Notes: generated from the sequence alone by a model not told the origin. DNA of 64,000 nt from Chrysomallon squamiferum (GCA_012295275.1 CM022675.1:11917016-11981015); one strand, 5' to 3'; shown: positions 1-11,036, numbered from the stretch's first letter. Made by a program: numbers and translations.

Positions 1-50
1 TTGCCTTTCCTCAACATATTTTGAATTTAAAATGAAGTGATTAAATTACA

Positions 51-245
51 GGAACTAATCATTTTGAATTAATTTATGAATATTAATTACAGGAACTAGT
101 CATTTTCAATTAATTTATGAATATTAATTACAGGAACTAGTCATTTTCAATTAATTTATGAATATTAATTACAGGAACTAGTCATTTTCAATTAATTTAT
201 GAATATTAATTACAGGAACTAGACGTTTTCAATTAATTTGTGAAT
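51..245. repeat. 41-bp tandem repeat beginning at the TRPM stop codon
   Basis: About five near-identical units with period 41 bp (CAGGAACTAGTCATTTTCAA within each). The rightmost unit contains the last TRPM codons and TAA stop, so the repeat arose by amplification of the end of the coding exon into the 3' untranslated region. Confidence 0.8.
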
Positions 246-379
246 ATTAATCGTAAATCTAAAAGTGTACCATTGTCTCGTTGTTTCTGTAAATCTGGTA
301 AAAGTGGGGGCTTGCTTCCCATTTTGTTTTCTGTCATAGACTGCATTATCCAGTTCAGTGCTTTGTAAGTGTTCATCAT
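233..379 (-). CDS. TRPM terminal coding exon
   Basis: Phase-0 exon after a TTTCAG acceptor. It encodes 48 residues starting MMNTYKALNWIMQSM and ending LIFTN before a TAA stop. LNWIM resembles the end of the TRPM coiled coil. The methionines are internal and not a start. The stop codon sits inside the first unit of the tandem repeat at 51-245. Confidence 0.7.
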   Translation of the reverse strand: MMNTYKALNWIMQSMTENKMGSKPPLLPDLQKQRDNGTLLDLRLIFTN

Positions 380-772
380 CTGAAACAAGGAAACAAAAAT
401 GTGAACTGTCAAATCTGACAACACAAAAATGTGAACACACATTACTGATAATAATAACTGTAATGGAGAGAAAACAAAAATGTGATTGGCCATTACTTAG
501 GAAACAAAAATATGAACACAGTACTGATGAGAAAAGAAGAATGTGAAAAGAAATATTTTTATTATATGTGGATCTTTTAGGTCATAGTATCATGAAGTTT
601 AAAACTGCTATAAAATTATTGTAAAAATTAACATTACATATTAATTACATATTAATTTCATCCCAATTATATGATCAACCATTATCAAAAGAAAAATGGA
701 TATGTTTTAGCTCCTTTAAAAAAAAGTAATACAAAAATAATAAAAAAAAAAATAAAATAATACAAAAATAAA

Positions 773-817
<45 letters not shown>

Positions 818-3800
818 TAAATAAAACAACAAAGAATGATCTCTATCAAATATAAACAAATAATGCTGTTACCTGATCCTCAAGTTTTCCAAGTCTCCTT
901 TCAGTCTGTGATGGAAATGTTAAATTTGTTCTTTGTCTGGACATGCTCATGGAGAGATTCATGCCACCAGACTGACCTTCCTGCAGTTCATCGATCTTGG
1001 CCATTACAGCATCCAGTCTACAAAAAAAAAATTATTGTACATTGTACATGTGTGCATAGTATGAAAAAATAACTGTACACCATACAAAACAAATTATTGC
1101 ACATTGTACATGTGTCCACACTTTGAAAAATAACTGTACACCATACGTTTAAACAAAACAAATTTCTGCACATTGTAGGATCATCCAGTCAATGTAAAAT
1201 AAATTACTGTATATTGCACGTTCATCCAGTCTTCATAAAGTAATTTATTGTACATTGTATACACGCATCCACTTTACATAAAATAAATTAAGTATGGTGA
1301 CATATTTGCAAGTATTCAAAAAAATCAGTGCAATACAAAACCCAATGGTTCAAACGAATCACAGTTATGTAAAACCAAATGGTTCCAAATAATCAGTTAT
1401 GCAAAACCTGATGGTTCAAAAAAATCACTGTAATACAAAACTCAGTGTTTCAAAAGAATCACAGTTATGCAAAACCTGATGGTTCAAAAGAATCAGTTAC
1501 ACAGAACCTGATTGTTCAAAAGAATCAGTATTACAAAGCCCAATGGTCAAAACAATCGCAGTTATACAAAGTCCAATGGTTCAAAAGAATGACAGTTATA
1601 GTTATACAAAATCCAATGGTTCAGAAGAACCAAAGATACACAAAATCCAGTGGTTCAAAATAATCACAGTTACACAAAACACAATGGATATACCTGTTTA
1701 AGGAGATCTTGACTTGGTTTCCTAAACTTTCAAATTCACTCTGTTCCTCAGCACTCCTGTAGGAGTCAGCTATGACATTCTCCCACTGGACAAGCTGCTT
1801 CTCCTCAAGCTTGTTGTCAAATCTTTTCCCTGATTGAAATCAACATTAAAGAAAGAAAATAAAGCATTTTAAGATTCAAAATTTAGATAAAGTAAAGTTC
1901 ATAAATATTAATGGTATAATTCTGGAAAAAAAAAAAAAAAACAAAATAAAATAAAATAAACATTTTGGCAAAAAATCCATATGATTACAATTTAAAGCTT
2001 AGATAATATTTTGATGTATAATAATTTAAATCAACTCCACATTTGAAAATGATTATTTTTACAACAATAATATGAAGAAGACAATAATAATAACTTTCAT
2101 TTCAAATCAACAATTACTAAACTTTAAAAGTAATATATTAAACATTAAATATCAAAATTATGACTGCTGACAAAGAAAACAGTTAACATTTATAAAATAT
2201 AAAAATTCCAACATAAACATTTTATTTTAAAACTTTAAAGCAAGATATTACAACAATACAATAAAGGTTATATTTAACTCACAACATAAACTTTTTGTTA
2301 TCAGTTACAATAACTGAATAACATTAAAGCAATACACTACAAAAAATGATACAATGGAAAGGTTATATTTAACGTCACAACATTAAGTTTCTATTACAAT
2401 TTGTAATCACTGTAATTACTTATAAAGCAGAAATGCCAAGTATTACAATTTTAAATTTAATTACAAGACATTAGGGCTTTCATTAAACTATTACAATGAG
2501 ACTGACTATAAGTTACTTTTTTTCTTTATTATTTTTTTTTTTTTTTTCTTTTCTGTCAGATGCATAATAGTTAAGGCCCAGTAAAGGGATATTATTATGT
2601 AATGCACTAAGCATAACAAAAAATATTTTGAGAAGACTCAAAATCTTGAAACCCTCGACCAATGATATCACTGCAATTAATTTGTTAGCTGGCATATCTG
2701 CTTATAAAGCACTAAGATGTAGCAAAACAAAGGTTTACAAACTCACACAAATCACTGGATGGTTTCGTTTGGGAACAACAACATCGGAACACAGTGGCTT
2801 TGAGCAACTGCCAGAGGTGGGTGAGGACAATAAAGGGAGGTGGCAGAGGTGGGCGGGAGTGGTATTCGACAACCAGCTGGAATCGCTGGTAGTTCCAGTA
2901 GTCACTGGTCTTGTCTTGTATCATTTGGAAAGTGTAGCTGAGCACGAAACAAGTGAAAACAGAACATGTACAACAACAACAAAGGAAACAGAAAAAGGAT
3001 CTAAAGCAGAAGAAAGAAAGTATATGTGTTTGACCCTGCACATCAAATCAATGATTGCAGTTGCTGTGACATACTTGAAGCTGATGTGATAAATGATATA
3101 CTTACATAAAAACCTATAATATTCCTTTTTTTTAATTAATTAATTAATTTATTTATTTATTACTCATATATGTGTATATATATGTACATTTTATTTTGTT
3201 TATGTTAGTAGACACTAGTAGACACTATTGGTATCAAAATCAAAAGCATTTTTTATGCATTTGTAATGAATTTATTATATAAAGAATATAAAATTATTGA
3301 AGATCAAATATATATATTCTTAAAAATATATTTAACAAATTAATAATAATAACAATAAAAAATAATAATAATAAAGGCAGCATTAAAAAAAAAATAAAGT
3401 AAAATGAAATTACAAACAAGTAAAATATTGTATATTATCAACTGAACAAATTTATACAGACCTCTTGAAAAAATTAATTAAACAAAATTTACTAAAACAA
3501 TTCAAATCTGCACATGTAGAAGTAAATAAATAAAAACTTTAAACACATATTTACTTACTTACTTATTTGTGTTGTTTGTTACATTTAATTTTTTTGAAAT
3601 GATATTCTGTATTAAATTAAAGACTTCAAACATAAACATAAATGTATGCCTAATCTTATCCTATAATTAAAAAACCTTAAAATATGCCAATACACAAAAG
3701 GATCATTATTAGGATCAACAATTAATCAAATATTTTTTTTGAAGTTATTAATAATAAAAGAAGCCAAACATGGGAAAAACAGCAACTACATCATAACAAA

Positions 3801-4290
3801 CAGACCACCAATTGCAAAAATAAATAATAATAATAAGTAAAAAGAAGACAAACATTGCTACAATGGCAACACATCATAATAAAGGGACAATTATTAGGAG
3901 AACAATTAAAAAAAAAAAACACCCAAAAAACAAACATTTATTAACATAACAATAAAGAAAACAAACATGGCTACCACATCCACTATTAGGACAACAATGA
4001 AAAAATAAATAATAATAATAACAAATAACTACAATGGCAACCGCAACAACGACACTGGGTTACTAAGGAACATTAACAACAACAGCAGCCACTTACTAAA
4101 CTTGGAGTTGTAGAATTTGTTTTTGTGACAACAGAGAGCGAACAACATTTTAACATGTTCAAAGATGATCAATGGTGGAGGTAAAGCTGGTCGTCTGCAG
4201 TATTCTAGTATGACATGAAGTCGAACAAACTTCCAGATACTATCAGTGTTTTGTTGCATTTGCTCAAATACATAACTGAAAATGTTTTGT

Positions 4291-4341
<51 letters not shown>

Positions 4342-6174
4342 TGTAGTTAGATAAAAAAAAAAAAAAAAACATTTGTTTTAATTTTAACCAAAAAATTATA
4401 ACATAAACTTTTTGAATACATTAATATGATGTGAAATTAAACAAATTTGCAAATACCACTGGTGATTTGCTGCATTGTTCAAACACATATCTGAAATTAC
4501 TTTGTTTATTTATTTATCAATGCTGTTAGGTAAGATATATTCTGTTCGTTTTTTTGCCACAAAATTGTTAATAAATTTGTAATATTATAACATAAGCTTT
4601 TTCTTATACATTAATATGAGATGAATTGAAAAACAAAATGTCAGATGTTTCACTTTCAGTGTTTTGTTACATTTGTTCAAACAAATAACTGAAATTTTTA
4701 TTATATTTTTTCTATTTTATGTTATTTAATGTAATTTTTAAAAATTTTATTTAAGTAGTTAGCTAGGAAAAATTCAGTTTATTTTTATCATAAAACTATT
4801 TAAACATGTAACATTAACACTACAATCACTGTGTGCACAGGCAAGATATGATGACTAAATAAATATAGCTTTTGGTAACACACACAAACACACACACACA
4901 CACATGCACGAACGCGCAGTTCAAAGTTATTTGTTTAGTGCTTAATTGCCAGTTTAGATCATAAAAATACATTTTGAAAACAATTTTCATTTAAAAAATA
5001 ACAGATTTTGTTTTGATATATAACAATAATGAAATCAATACATATGAATCTACTATCATTCAGACTTATAAGATAATAAATAAAACAGTTAATTTAATTT
5101 AATTTAATTTAATTTAATTTGTGTCTTATTTAGCACTGCGGGATAAATGAATTAACTGGATACGTTTTTGAAATACCAGCTTTATCCTGTTCAGGTTAAT
5201 GTCAGATATGCATATTACAGTATTCTGGGACAAAACATTTGGCATTAAAAATGTGTTGAAATCTGTAAGGACAGAATATATGGTTTAATGTATATAACAC
5301 ACGGGATAGAATGCATGGTGCTATATATATGTGTGCTCCAACATACTGGTTTTGCAATATTTTGGGATATAACAGATAGTCTAATATATGCATTACAAAT
5401 AGCTGGACAGGATATATGATCTAATAATGAGGGTTACACTATTTGGGAGAGGATATGTGGTGTATTACATGCATTGTAATATATGGGATAGATTATATAG
5501 TGTATTATATATATATATATATGTTACAATATGATGATGCTAAGTATATTATTGTCTATGTTATTACTTACTTTTGTGATTTAAGAAGAAAAGTTTTAAA
5601 GAAATTAAATACTGAACTTTTTATACTTCACATTTCAGTTATGAATAAAACCTTAATTAAATATAGAATGTTTTATAGCTAACACATGTCATGAAATAAC
5701 AAAAAAGGATCTGACTTCATGACATACAAATATTTAACTCTGTGATATAACAATTATAATTTAATATAAAGATAAATATTTGACTTTACAATATGCCAAT
5801 AAATATTTATTTTCATATCATGAGATATGATAATACAGAGTGTAGCTTCCTATATATATGCATATATATACCTTCATGATACAACAATACACATTTACTT
5901 TCATGATATAATAATTATAATATTTTTGACTTCATGATATACAATATGATGATATAAATCATCTAGACATTACAATATAGCTACTGATATAAAAACAGAT
6001 ATCTGATTTCAACTAACCTGAACATAGCAATGAGTAGATTGAGCAGGAGGACATTAGTGAGCAAGATGTAGATTCCCATCAGTACTGGTACAAGGTATTT
6101 CCCAACTTCAGATGGACATCTCAGACTCTTGTGGTCAGCAAAGAGAGCTGGGTCATTTGTGCAGTCATTATTAG
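233..6174 (-). CDS. TRPM-family cation channel, 3' half (pore helix to C-terminus)
   Basis: Seen: six minus-strand exons with consensus splice sites and consistent phases: 6018..6174, then either 4097..4275 or 2747..2937, then 1694..1829, 873..1017 and 233..379 (stop at 233-235). They encode in order a post-filter loop, pore helix S6 ending NLLIAMF, the TRP-helix region with the EY..RP.LPPP signature, a charged coiled-coil stretch and a short C-terminal exon. Family knowledge: this order and these motifs are those of TRPM channels, tetrameric Ca2+ or monovalent cation channels whose C-terminal coiled coil assembles the tetramer. No kinase or NUDT9 domain follows, so the C-terminus is of the short TRPM4/5/8-like kind. 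The cytosolic N-terminus and S1-S5 should lie to the right on the minus strand, but a 200-N gap and unrelated genes follow, so the gene is truncated by the assembly. The exact TRPM subtype is not assignable. Confidence 0.85.
380..872 (-). other. TRPM intron with short repeats
   Basis: No gene seen. 384-545 holds imperfect repeats of GGAAACAAAAATGTGAAC. 720-825 is A-rich with an AAT microsatellite. Confidence 0.6.
873..1017 (-). CDS. TRPM exon: coiled-coil segment
   Basis: 48 whole codons after a split arginine. Acceptor TTTTGTAG, donor GTAACA. It begins LDAVMAKIDELQEGQ, a heptad-like segment, runs through a serine- and methionine-rich linker, and ends ERRLGKLEDQ in a second helical segment. 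This fits the TRPM tetramerisation coiled coil. Confidence 0.75.
1018..1693 (-). repeat. TRPM intron made of two minisatellites
   Basis: 1018-1300 contains roughly 60-bp imperfect units with ATTGTACATTGTACATGTGT. 1320-1690 contains about ten units of about 34 bp built on CCAATGGTTCAAAAGAATCA. No coding signal seen. Confidence 0.7.
1694..1829 (-). CDS. TRPM exon: linker into coiled coil
   Basis: Acceptor TCAATCAG, donor GTATAT. It encodes KRFDNKLEEKQLVQWENVIA followed by a charged stretch ending VKISLN and a split arginine codon. Glutamate- and lysine-rich helix is expected here in TRPM C-termini. The first codon is completed by the last base of whichever TRP-helix exon is used: arginine after version a, tryptophan after version b. 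Confidence 0.75.
1830..2746 (-). other. TRPM intron, no distinct feature
   Basis: AT-rich sequence with A and T homopolymers (1927-1941, 2531-2547). Nothing coding or repeated at scale is visible. Confidence 0.5.
2747..2937 (-). CDS. TRPM alternative TRP-helix exon, version b
   Basis: 63 whole codons, acceptor GTGCTCAG and donor GTGAGT. The product begins YTFQMIQDKTSDYWNYQRF and contains VEYHSRPPLPPPFIVLTHL, homologous to the exon at 4097..4275 but with a different, cysteine-rich end (FRCCCSQ). The exon is richer in G+C than its surroundings and than version a. Splicing version a to version b would read TCC AAA TGA within six codons, so only one can be used per transcript. Confidence 0.83.
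2938..4096 (-). other. TRPM intron between the two alternative exons
   Basis: AT-rich, with AAT/TAA simple repeats near 3340-3375 and 3820-4020. No exon copy recognised inside. It separates the mutually exclusive exons by 1159 bp. Confidence 0.55.
4097..4275 (-). CDS. TRPM alternative TRP-helix exon, version a
   Basis: 59 whole codons with TTTTCAG acceptor and GTAAGT donor. The protein starts YVFEQMQQNTDSIWKF and contains LEYCRRPALPPPLIIFEHV, matching the conserved TRP helix and LPPP stretch that couples S6 to the cytosolic domain. Incoming and outgoing phases are identical to the exon at 2747..2937. Of the first 49 aligned residues, about 17 are identical between the two, including W, R, EY, RP and LPPP. 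This version looks closer to the general TRPM consensus and has AT-richer codons. Confidence 0.83.
4415..4490 (-). pseudogene. Decayed copy of the TRPM TRP-helix exon (relic 1)
   Basis: Read on the minus strand, an acceptor-like TTTCAG is followed by sequence closely resembling the start of the exon at 4097..4275 (TATGTGTTTGAACAATGCAG against TATGTATTTGAGCAAATGCA). One A is missing, so the frame shifts, and no conserved LPPP half remains. It belongs to a tandem repeat of roughly 200 bp that also copies the flanking intron. Confidence 0.65.
4605..4688 (-). pseudogene. Decayed copy of the TRPM TRP-helix exon (relic 2)
   Basis: After TTTCAG on the minus strand the sequence reads TTATTTGTTTGAACAAATGT, matching the start of exon version a, but the seventh codon is TAA. 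The flanking intron (AACATAAGCTTTTTC near 4588-4605) also matches the flanks of relic 1 and of the live exon. The 3' half of the exon is absent. Confidence 0.62.
6018..6174 (-). CDS. TRPM exon: post-filter loop and S6 pore helix
   Basis: The exon lies between an acceptor read as TTACAG and a donor GTTAGT on the minus strand. It encodes 51 whole codons (2 nt carried in, 2 nt carried out). Two cysteines about 15 residues apart (NNDCTND and LRCPSE) fit the disulfide of the TRPM pore turret. They are followed by the hydrophobic helix GKYLVPVLMGIYILLTNVLL and then LNLLIAMF, the highly conserved end of S6 in TRPM channels. The last codon is split as AG|C or AG|T, giving serine with either of the two next exons. 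Confidence 0.88.
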
Positions 6175-6787
6175 CTGTAAGATATTTTTATACATTAGCT
6201 GTAATATATTTACACATGAACTGTAATATATCAACAAATTAGCTGTAATATATTTACACATGAACTGTAATATATCAACACATTAGCTGTAATATATTTA
6301 CACATGAACTGTAATATATCAACACATTAGCTGTAATATATTTACACATGAACTGTAATATATCAACACATTAGCTGTAATATATCAACACATTAGTTGT
6401 CATATATCAACACATTAGTTGTCATATATCAACACATTAGCTGTAATATATCAACACATTAGTTGTCATATATCAACACAGCTGTCATATATCAACATGT
6501 TAGCTGTCATATGTCAACATATTTGCTATAACATATCTTAGGTTTTATCTTTAATATCTAATATCAACTCATAAGCTGCAATATATCAGAACATTGGCTA
6601 CAATGTATCAAAACATTAACTATATACTTCAGTCGTATTTTTGGTATCTACTATCAACATATTAGCTGTAATATATCAGCACATTAGCTGTGATATATCA
6701 ATACATTAGCACATTTGCTGTAATATATCAACACATTAGATGTAATAAAGTAATATGTTAGAAGTAATATAATCAAGACATTAGCTG
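6175..6787. repeat. Minisatellite upstream of the TRPM S6 exon, cut by the gap
   Basis: Many copies of about 22-bp units (TTAGCTGTAATATATCAACA and variants with TTTACACATGAACTG). The repeat runs into the N gap and may be why the assembly broke here. Confidence 0.8.
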
Positions 6788-6987
6788 NNNNNNNNNNNNN
6801 NNNNNNNNNNNNNNNNNNNNNNNNNNNNNNNNNNNNNNNNNNNNNNNNNNNNNNNNNNNNNNNNNNNNNNNNNNNNNNNNNNNNNNNNNNNNNNNNNNNN
6901 NNNNNNNNNNNNNNNNNNNNNNNNNNNNNNNNNNNNNNNNNNNNNNNNNNNNNNNNNNNNNNNNNNNNNNNNNNNNNNNNNNNNNNN
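6788..6987. other. Assembly gap, 200 N
   Basis: Exactly 200 N, the same size as the second gap, so probably a placeholder. The missing TRPM N-terminal exons and gene A exons 1-5 (about 13 kb in gene C) could not fit in 200 bp. Confidence 0.95.
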
Positions 6988-6991
6988 TTGT

Positions 6992-7017
6992 TGTACTTCG
7001 TTCAGTTACGTATTGCT
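6992..7017 (+). other. Untrimmed Oxford Nanopore adapter
   Basis: The first bases after the gap contain ACTTCGTTCAGTTACGTATT inside a 26-base match to the ligation adapter top strand as I remember it. Family homology starts immediately after, at 7018. This is technical sequence. Confidence 0.9.
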
Positions 7018-8354
7018 AAAGGAAGACGGGTCAGTGGTGTCCCGGGACCTGTATCACTGAGTGATCGTCTCGTTTCAGTTTACTGCAGTTAAAAGGTACT
7101 TTAAAACTACTGTCGTATCACTACTTCCACTTCATTACCACTGCTTCTTGGTAATGCTGTACTACTACAATTAGCACAACTTTCTTGCGCAGTATTTGGT
7201 AATGTTATATTCGTGGTTGTGGGGCTATATTACTACTACACCTTCGTAATGCTGTATTCTTACGACTTCTTGATAAAGTTCATGGGTAGGTCTATATGCT
7301 AACTACATCTTGCTAATGCTGTATGAGTGCTACGTCTTTGTTATGCATTCCAATTTCTTCTTGCTAAACTTCTAACCCTGCTTCCTTCACCTGAAGTTAC
7401 ATTACGACTACTTCTTCATTTTGACTACTACTACAATACTGGTAATGCTATATTATTACTACTTGCTGCTGATGGTATGTAATATTACTACTGCATCTTT
7501 CTCATGCTGGAATACTACTATTTCTGACTAATGTTACATTGCTGCTGTTTTTTGTTAAGTGCTGTGTTGCTAGTATATCCCTCTACTACCTCCTATTAAT
7601 GCTATGTTTCTGCTACATATTGGTAATGTATTAGTAATACCTCACTGCTTGATGCTAAGGTTACGTTACCACTACGTTTTTTTCTAACACAAACACTGCA
7701 TCTTCTGCTGCTGTACTGCTACTAACTGAAGGTAATGTTTATTGCTACAACTTCTTGGCAATCCTACATCATTGCTACAACTTGGTAATCCAATACATCG
7801 TGTTACTGCTGTGTTACTACCAAATGCTGCTGTTACTATATTACCACCGTTTCTTCAGAACCCAATACTGATACCGTTATATTATTACTACTTCTTGCTA
7901 ATGCTCTATTACTCCTACTTCTTGCTAATCGTATATTATTACTACTTTTTTTAATGCTGTATCAGTACTAATTCTTGCTACCTCTACACTACTACTTCTT
8001 GCTTATTCTGTATTTGTTTCTAGTGCCAAATTGATACTAATTATTATTGCTTTTCACTAATGCTCTATTCCTACTAATTCTTGCTAAGGACATTTTACCA
8101 CTACTTCTTGCTAACACTATGTAACAACAACTTTTTGCTAATGTTATACTACTGCTGCTTTTTCGTAATGGTAATTACTACTGATTCTTACTACTTTCAT
8201 TAATATTGCTAGTACTACTTCACTGTTACTATTACCATAACTACTAATATTATTACTAACACTACTACTACTACTAAAGCTTTTGCTAACGTTGCCACTC
8301 TAATGCAGGTAATACTGGTTTTAGCACTGTTAATGTTACTATTACTATACTAAG

Positions 8355-8416
<62 letters not shown>

Positions 8417-8501
8417 GACCACTACTACGCCAACTTCTTGTTACCATAGTAATCAAACCAGCTGTTCTAGTATTACTTCTACTGTTACTTTCCTAGCACC
8501 A

Positions 8502-8568
<67 letters not shown>

Positions 8569-10478
8569 GACAACAGTAACAAAAAGAAAAGTTGTAATAA
8601 TAGTTACAATACATGTAGTGGTTGGCTAGAGTTATACTATACTTCTGGTTATTGTTATCGTTATTGGTTTTGTTATTATGATTATAATTTTCGTTATTAT
8701 TTATGTTATATACGTATATAACTGGTGTAACAACTGGCTTTATTTTATATTTGTTAGGATTTTATCAAAAAATCCTCTTGGTATCGTGTACAAGTACTAA
8801 TGGACTGACAGGAAATGATCTGGAGTCTATGGCAATTATAACAGACAGGTAATATTTGCTAACAGTATCAGTTTTCTTCTTGAGCTCAGTAAAAATTATT
8901 TTAGCTTGCTTTCACTACAAATTTCTAATCCTATGTTTTCTGTCTAAATTTCAAATAATCTTAGGTGTCACATATTCATTTCTTTGTTTGTTATGTTTAT
9001 TAACATTTGTATTTGTTTATAAATTAATTAATTCATTTATTTAATGATCAGTTTGTTTCATTTTGCTCGCAGTCTTGTTGGGCTTACTAAGTTATTTACT
9101 TATTTTCTTTCTGCATTACTTACTTGTAGCTGCCCAGAAGAAAATCTTGGAAAACTTTGGAAGCAGAAACCTAATCTTCTGACCAATGTTTCAATCAGTT
9201 TCCAGTTGCAAGCGTTCAAGTTTAACACTGCCCCATCAGTTGAAATGACCTGTAGCTTGAAGCTGTGTTCTGCTGCCGAAGTCCAGATGTGTAATCCAGT
9301 AAGTATCAGAAATTCTTCACATTCTTACTCTCTACATTCCTCCTACTAAAGTAGTATTCTAGCTGAACATGCAAATTTTGCTAAAGTACCAATCTTCAAT
9401 CTGAGATTCACAATAATATGGAAAACTGTATAAGATACGACCCTTTTTTTGGCACCATAATTACCATATAACGAAGGATCTTACAGATGACAGACGAAAT
9501 TCCCATACACAGATGAATGTATTTTAGAATATATGTGTTATTGTTCTTGTTGTTGTGGATGTAATTAATGGCCGTTTTGGCACCGTAATTATACATGATG
9601 AGAGTCGAAATTCTCACAGACAGAAAAGCATGTGTTGTCCCTTTGATGAACATACTGATCTAGATGTCTCCATGTACGTAAGAATGTTATGTTTCTATCT
9701 TGTCGAGATTCTACTGAGAATGAAAAATGGGATTGACGGAGGTGTGTTACAGATGCTGTTGTTGTTGTTGATGATGTAATTAAATAACACGTACTTTCAG
9801 GATCCCTGCCATGAAGGAAGGAGAAAGCGTCGATCAACAGAAAACTCTGATGTTACTGTGAAGAAAACATTTGTCATTGAATTTTATGAAGACACAAAAT
9901 CATCAGGTAAATCTGTCAATTATTTTACCTGCCTGTGTTTCTTTCTGATACGGATATAAACATTTCATTGTCTGTGTGTGTCTGTCAGTTTGTATGTCTA
10001 GCTGTTTCTCACTGTGTATATATAATTATATATCTCTGCTTTTCTTTTAGCATGTCTGTTTCTTTATCTATCTTCCTCTTTGCCTAATTGTGTTTATGTT
10101 TCTGTATCTATCTGTCTGTGTGTCTGTCGGTCTCTCTGTCTGTCTGTCTGTCTCTGTGTGTTTATCTGTATTGATAGTCTCCATACCTGTCCATTCATCC
10201 GTATAGTAATAAGTTAGCAATTATAATAGTAACATTTATATATATAATGTCATCACCATCCTAAGTATTATTTCTTTTATTATACAGGATCACTGGAGGA
10301 CAAGAACGCAGATGAAGGTCAAGGGGAGACTTCTGGTAACAAATCCAGTCCTGAATCTCAAATCATCATCCCCCTGGTTGTAGGCGTTGCCATAGCAACG
10401 TTACTGATTGTTCTCATTGTTGTTTTCGCTGTCGTACTTCTGCGGAAAAGACAGAGGAAAGAAAATTCTGAAAATTAG
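7018..10478 (+). CDS. Gene A: EGF/ZP membrane protein, 3' part (exons 6-10)
   Basis: Partial copy of the family. Exons seen: remnant of exon 6 (7018..7094), exon 7 8758..8848, exon 8 9130..9298, exon 9 9801..9906, exon 10 10288..10478 (TAG stop). Together they encode the C-terminal half of the ZP module with its six cysteines (SCTS, SCPEE, MTCS, KLCS, QMCNP, DPC), the basic site GRRKRRST, a membrane helix (IIIPLVVGVAIATLLIVLIV) and tail LLRKRQRKENSEN. Exons 7-10 are open and nearly identical to gene C. Exon 6 has three extra bases at 7041-7043, two missing near 7071 and an extra A before its donor, all within 80 bp of the contig end, so I read these as raw-read errors. Exons 1-5 are lost in the gap. 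Whether the gene is functional cannot be judged. Confidence 0.8.
7095..8757 (+). repeat. Gene A intron 6: degenerate repeat and trinucleotide arrays
   Basis: Dozens of imperfect units of about 25-30 bp around TTACTACTACTTCTTGCTAA fill 7100-8330, followed by (CTA)n at about 8356-8410 and (TTA)n at 8500-8568. The same structure fills intron 6 of C (24792..26497) and, reversed, of H. Confidence 0.75.
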
Positions 10479-10650
10479 AAAACTTCAGTTTTCTTCAGCG
10501 GCCATCATTGAAAGACGCTTTTGTTATTTTTATATATTTTTTAAAATGCTTTGACTTTCTGCTTCCGTTTTCTAACTACACCTTGTCATAAATATTTTCT
10601 TTTATATTTTATTATTCTTCATATTTATGGCATTATTATTATTGTTGTTG

Positions 10651-10702
<52 letters not shown>

Positions 10703-11036
10703 GTAAGCAAATTTTATTATATACTGCTTGGTTTATTAATAAATTATAACATTTTAAATCAGTTTATTATTATTATTGGTGGTGGTGTTATATTCTTTTT
10801 CATTGAATTAATTAATTATTTATTTATTTATGTATTTATTTCATAGACTAGGATTTTGTATTTTCATCTTCTTCTTATTTTTCACTTACGCCTCAATTTG
10901 TCTGCCAAAGCTTCAACTGCCGCTGACAATAATTGATCATTTAAATATTTCTAACTGAATAAATAAAACATACTGCTTCAATTATTTTGTTTGTTATGAC
11001 TAAAAAGACAGAGTGAGTGAGATAAAAACGATTTAA
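10479..11036 (+). other. Gene A 3' untranslated region
   Basis: Follows the stop codon. Contains a TTA microsatellite (10656-10701) and two overlapping AATAAA signals at 10958-10967. The whole stretch is repeated in reverse at about 13750-14405, so it is one arm of the A/b inverted repeat. Confidence 0.65.
10958..10967 (+). terminator. Candidate poly(A) signals of gene A
   Basis: AATAAATAAA gives two overlapping AATAAA hexamers about 480 bp after the stop. The same position is conserved after gene C (28722-28731). Confidence 0.5.

Larger units (their letters stand above)
4276..6017 (-). other. TRPM intron with exon relics and simple repeats
   Basis: Contains (TTTA)n at 4289-4342, the two relic exons described separately, a short CA repeat at 4878-4905, (AATTT)n near 5090-5120, and imperfect TATATGATAT-type repeats at 5210-5980. 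No other gene seen. Confidence 0.6.

Noticed and set aside
2628-3089. 153-codon plus-strand frame over the TRPM exon
   Set aside because: It is antisense to a well-supported exon with splice sites and has no recognisable domain.
6175-6787. Regular repeats resembling a CRISPR array
   Set aside because: Units are adjacent and degenerate without unique spacers, in an animal intron; it is a minisatellite.
7018-7094. Gene A exon 6 indels as pseudogene lesions
   Set aside because: They lie directly beside an untrimmed sequencing adapter and are better explained as raw-read errors.
9408-9837. Short frames in both strands of intron 8, repeated in A, C, H and the tails
   Set aside because: Conserved only because the DNA is duplicated; located in an intron between exons 8 and 9.
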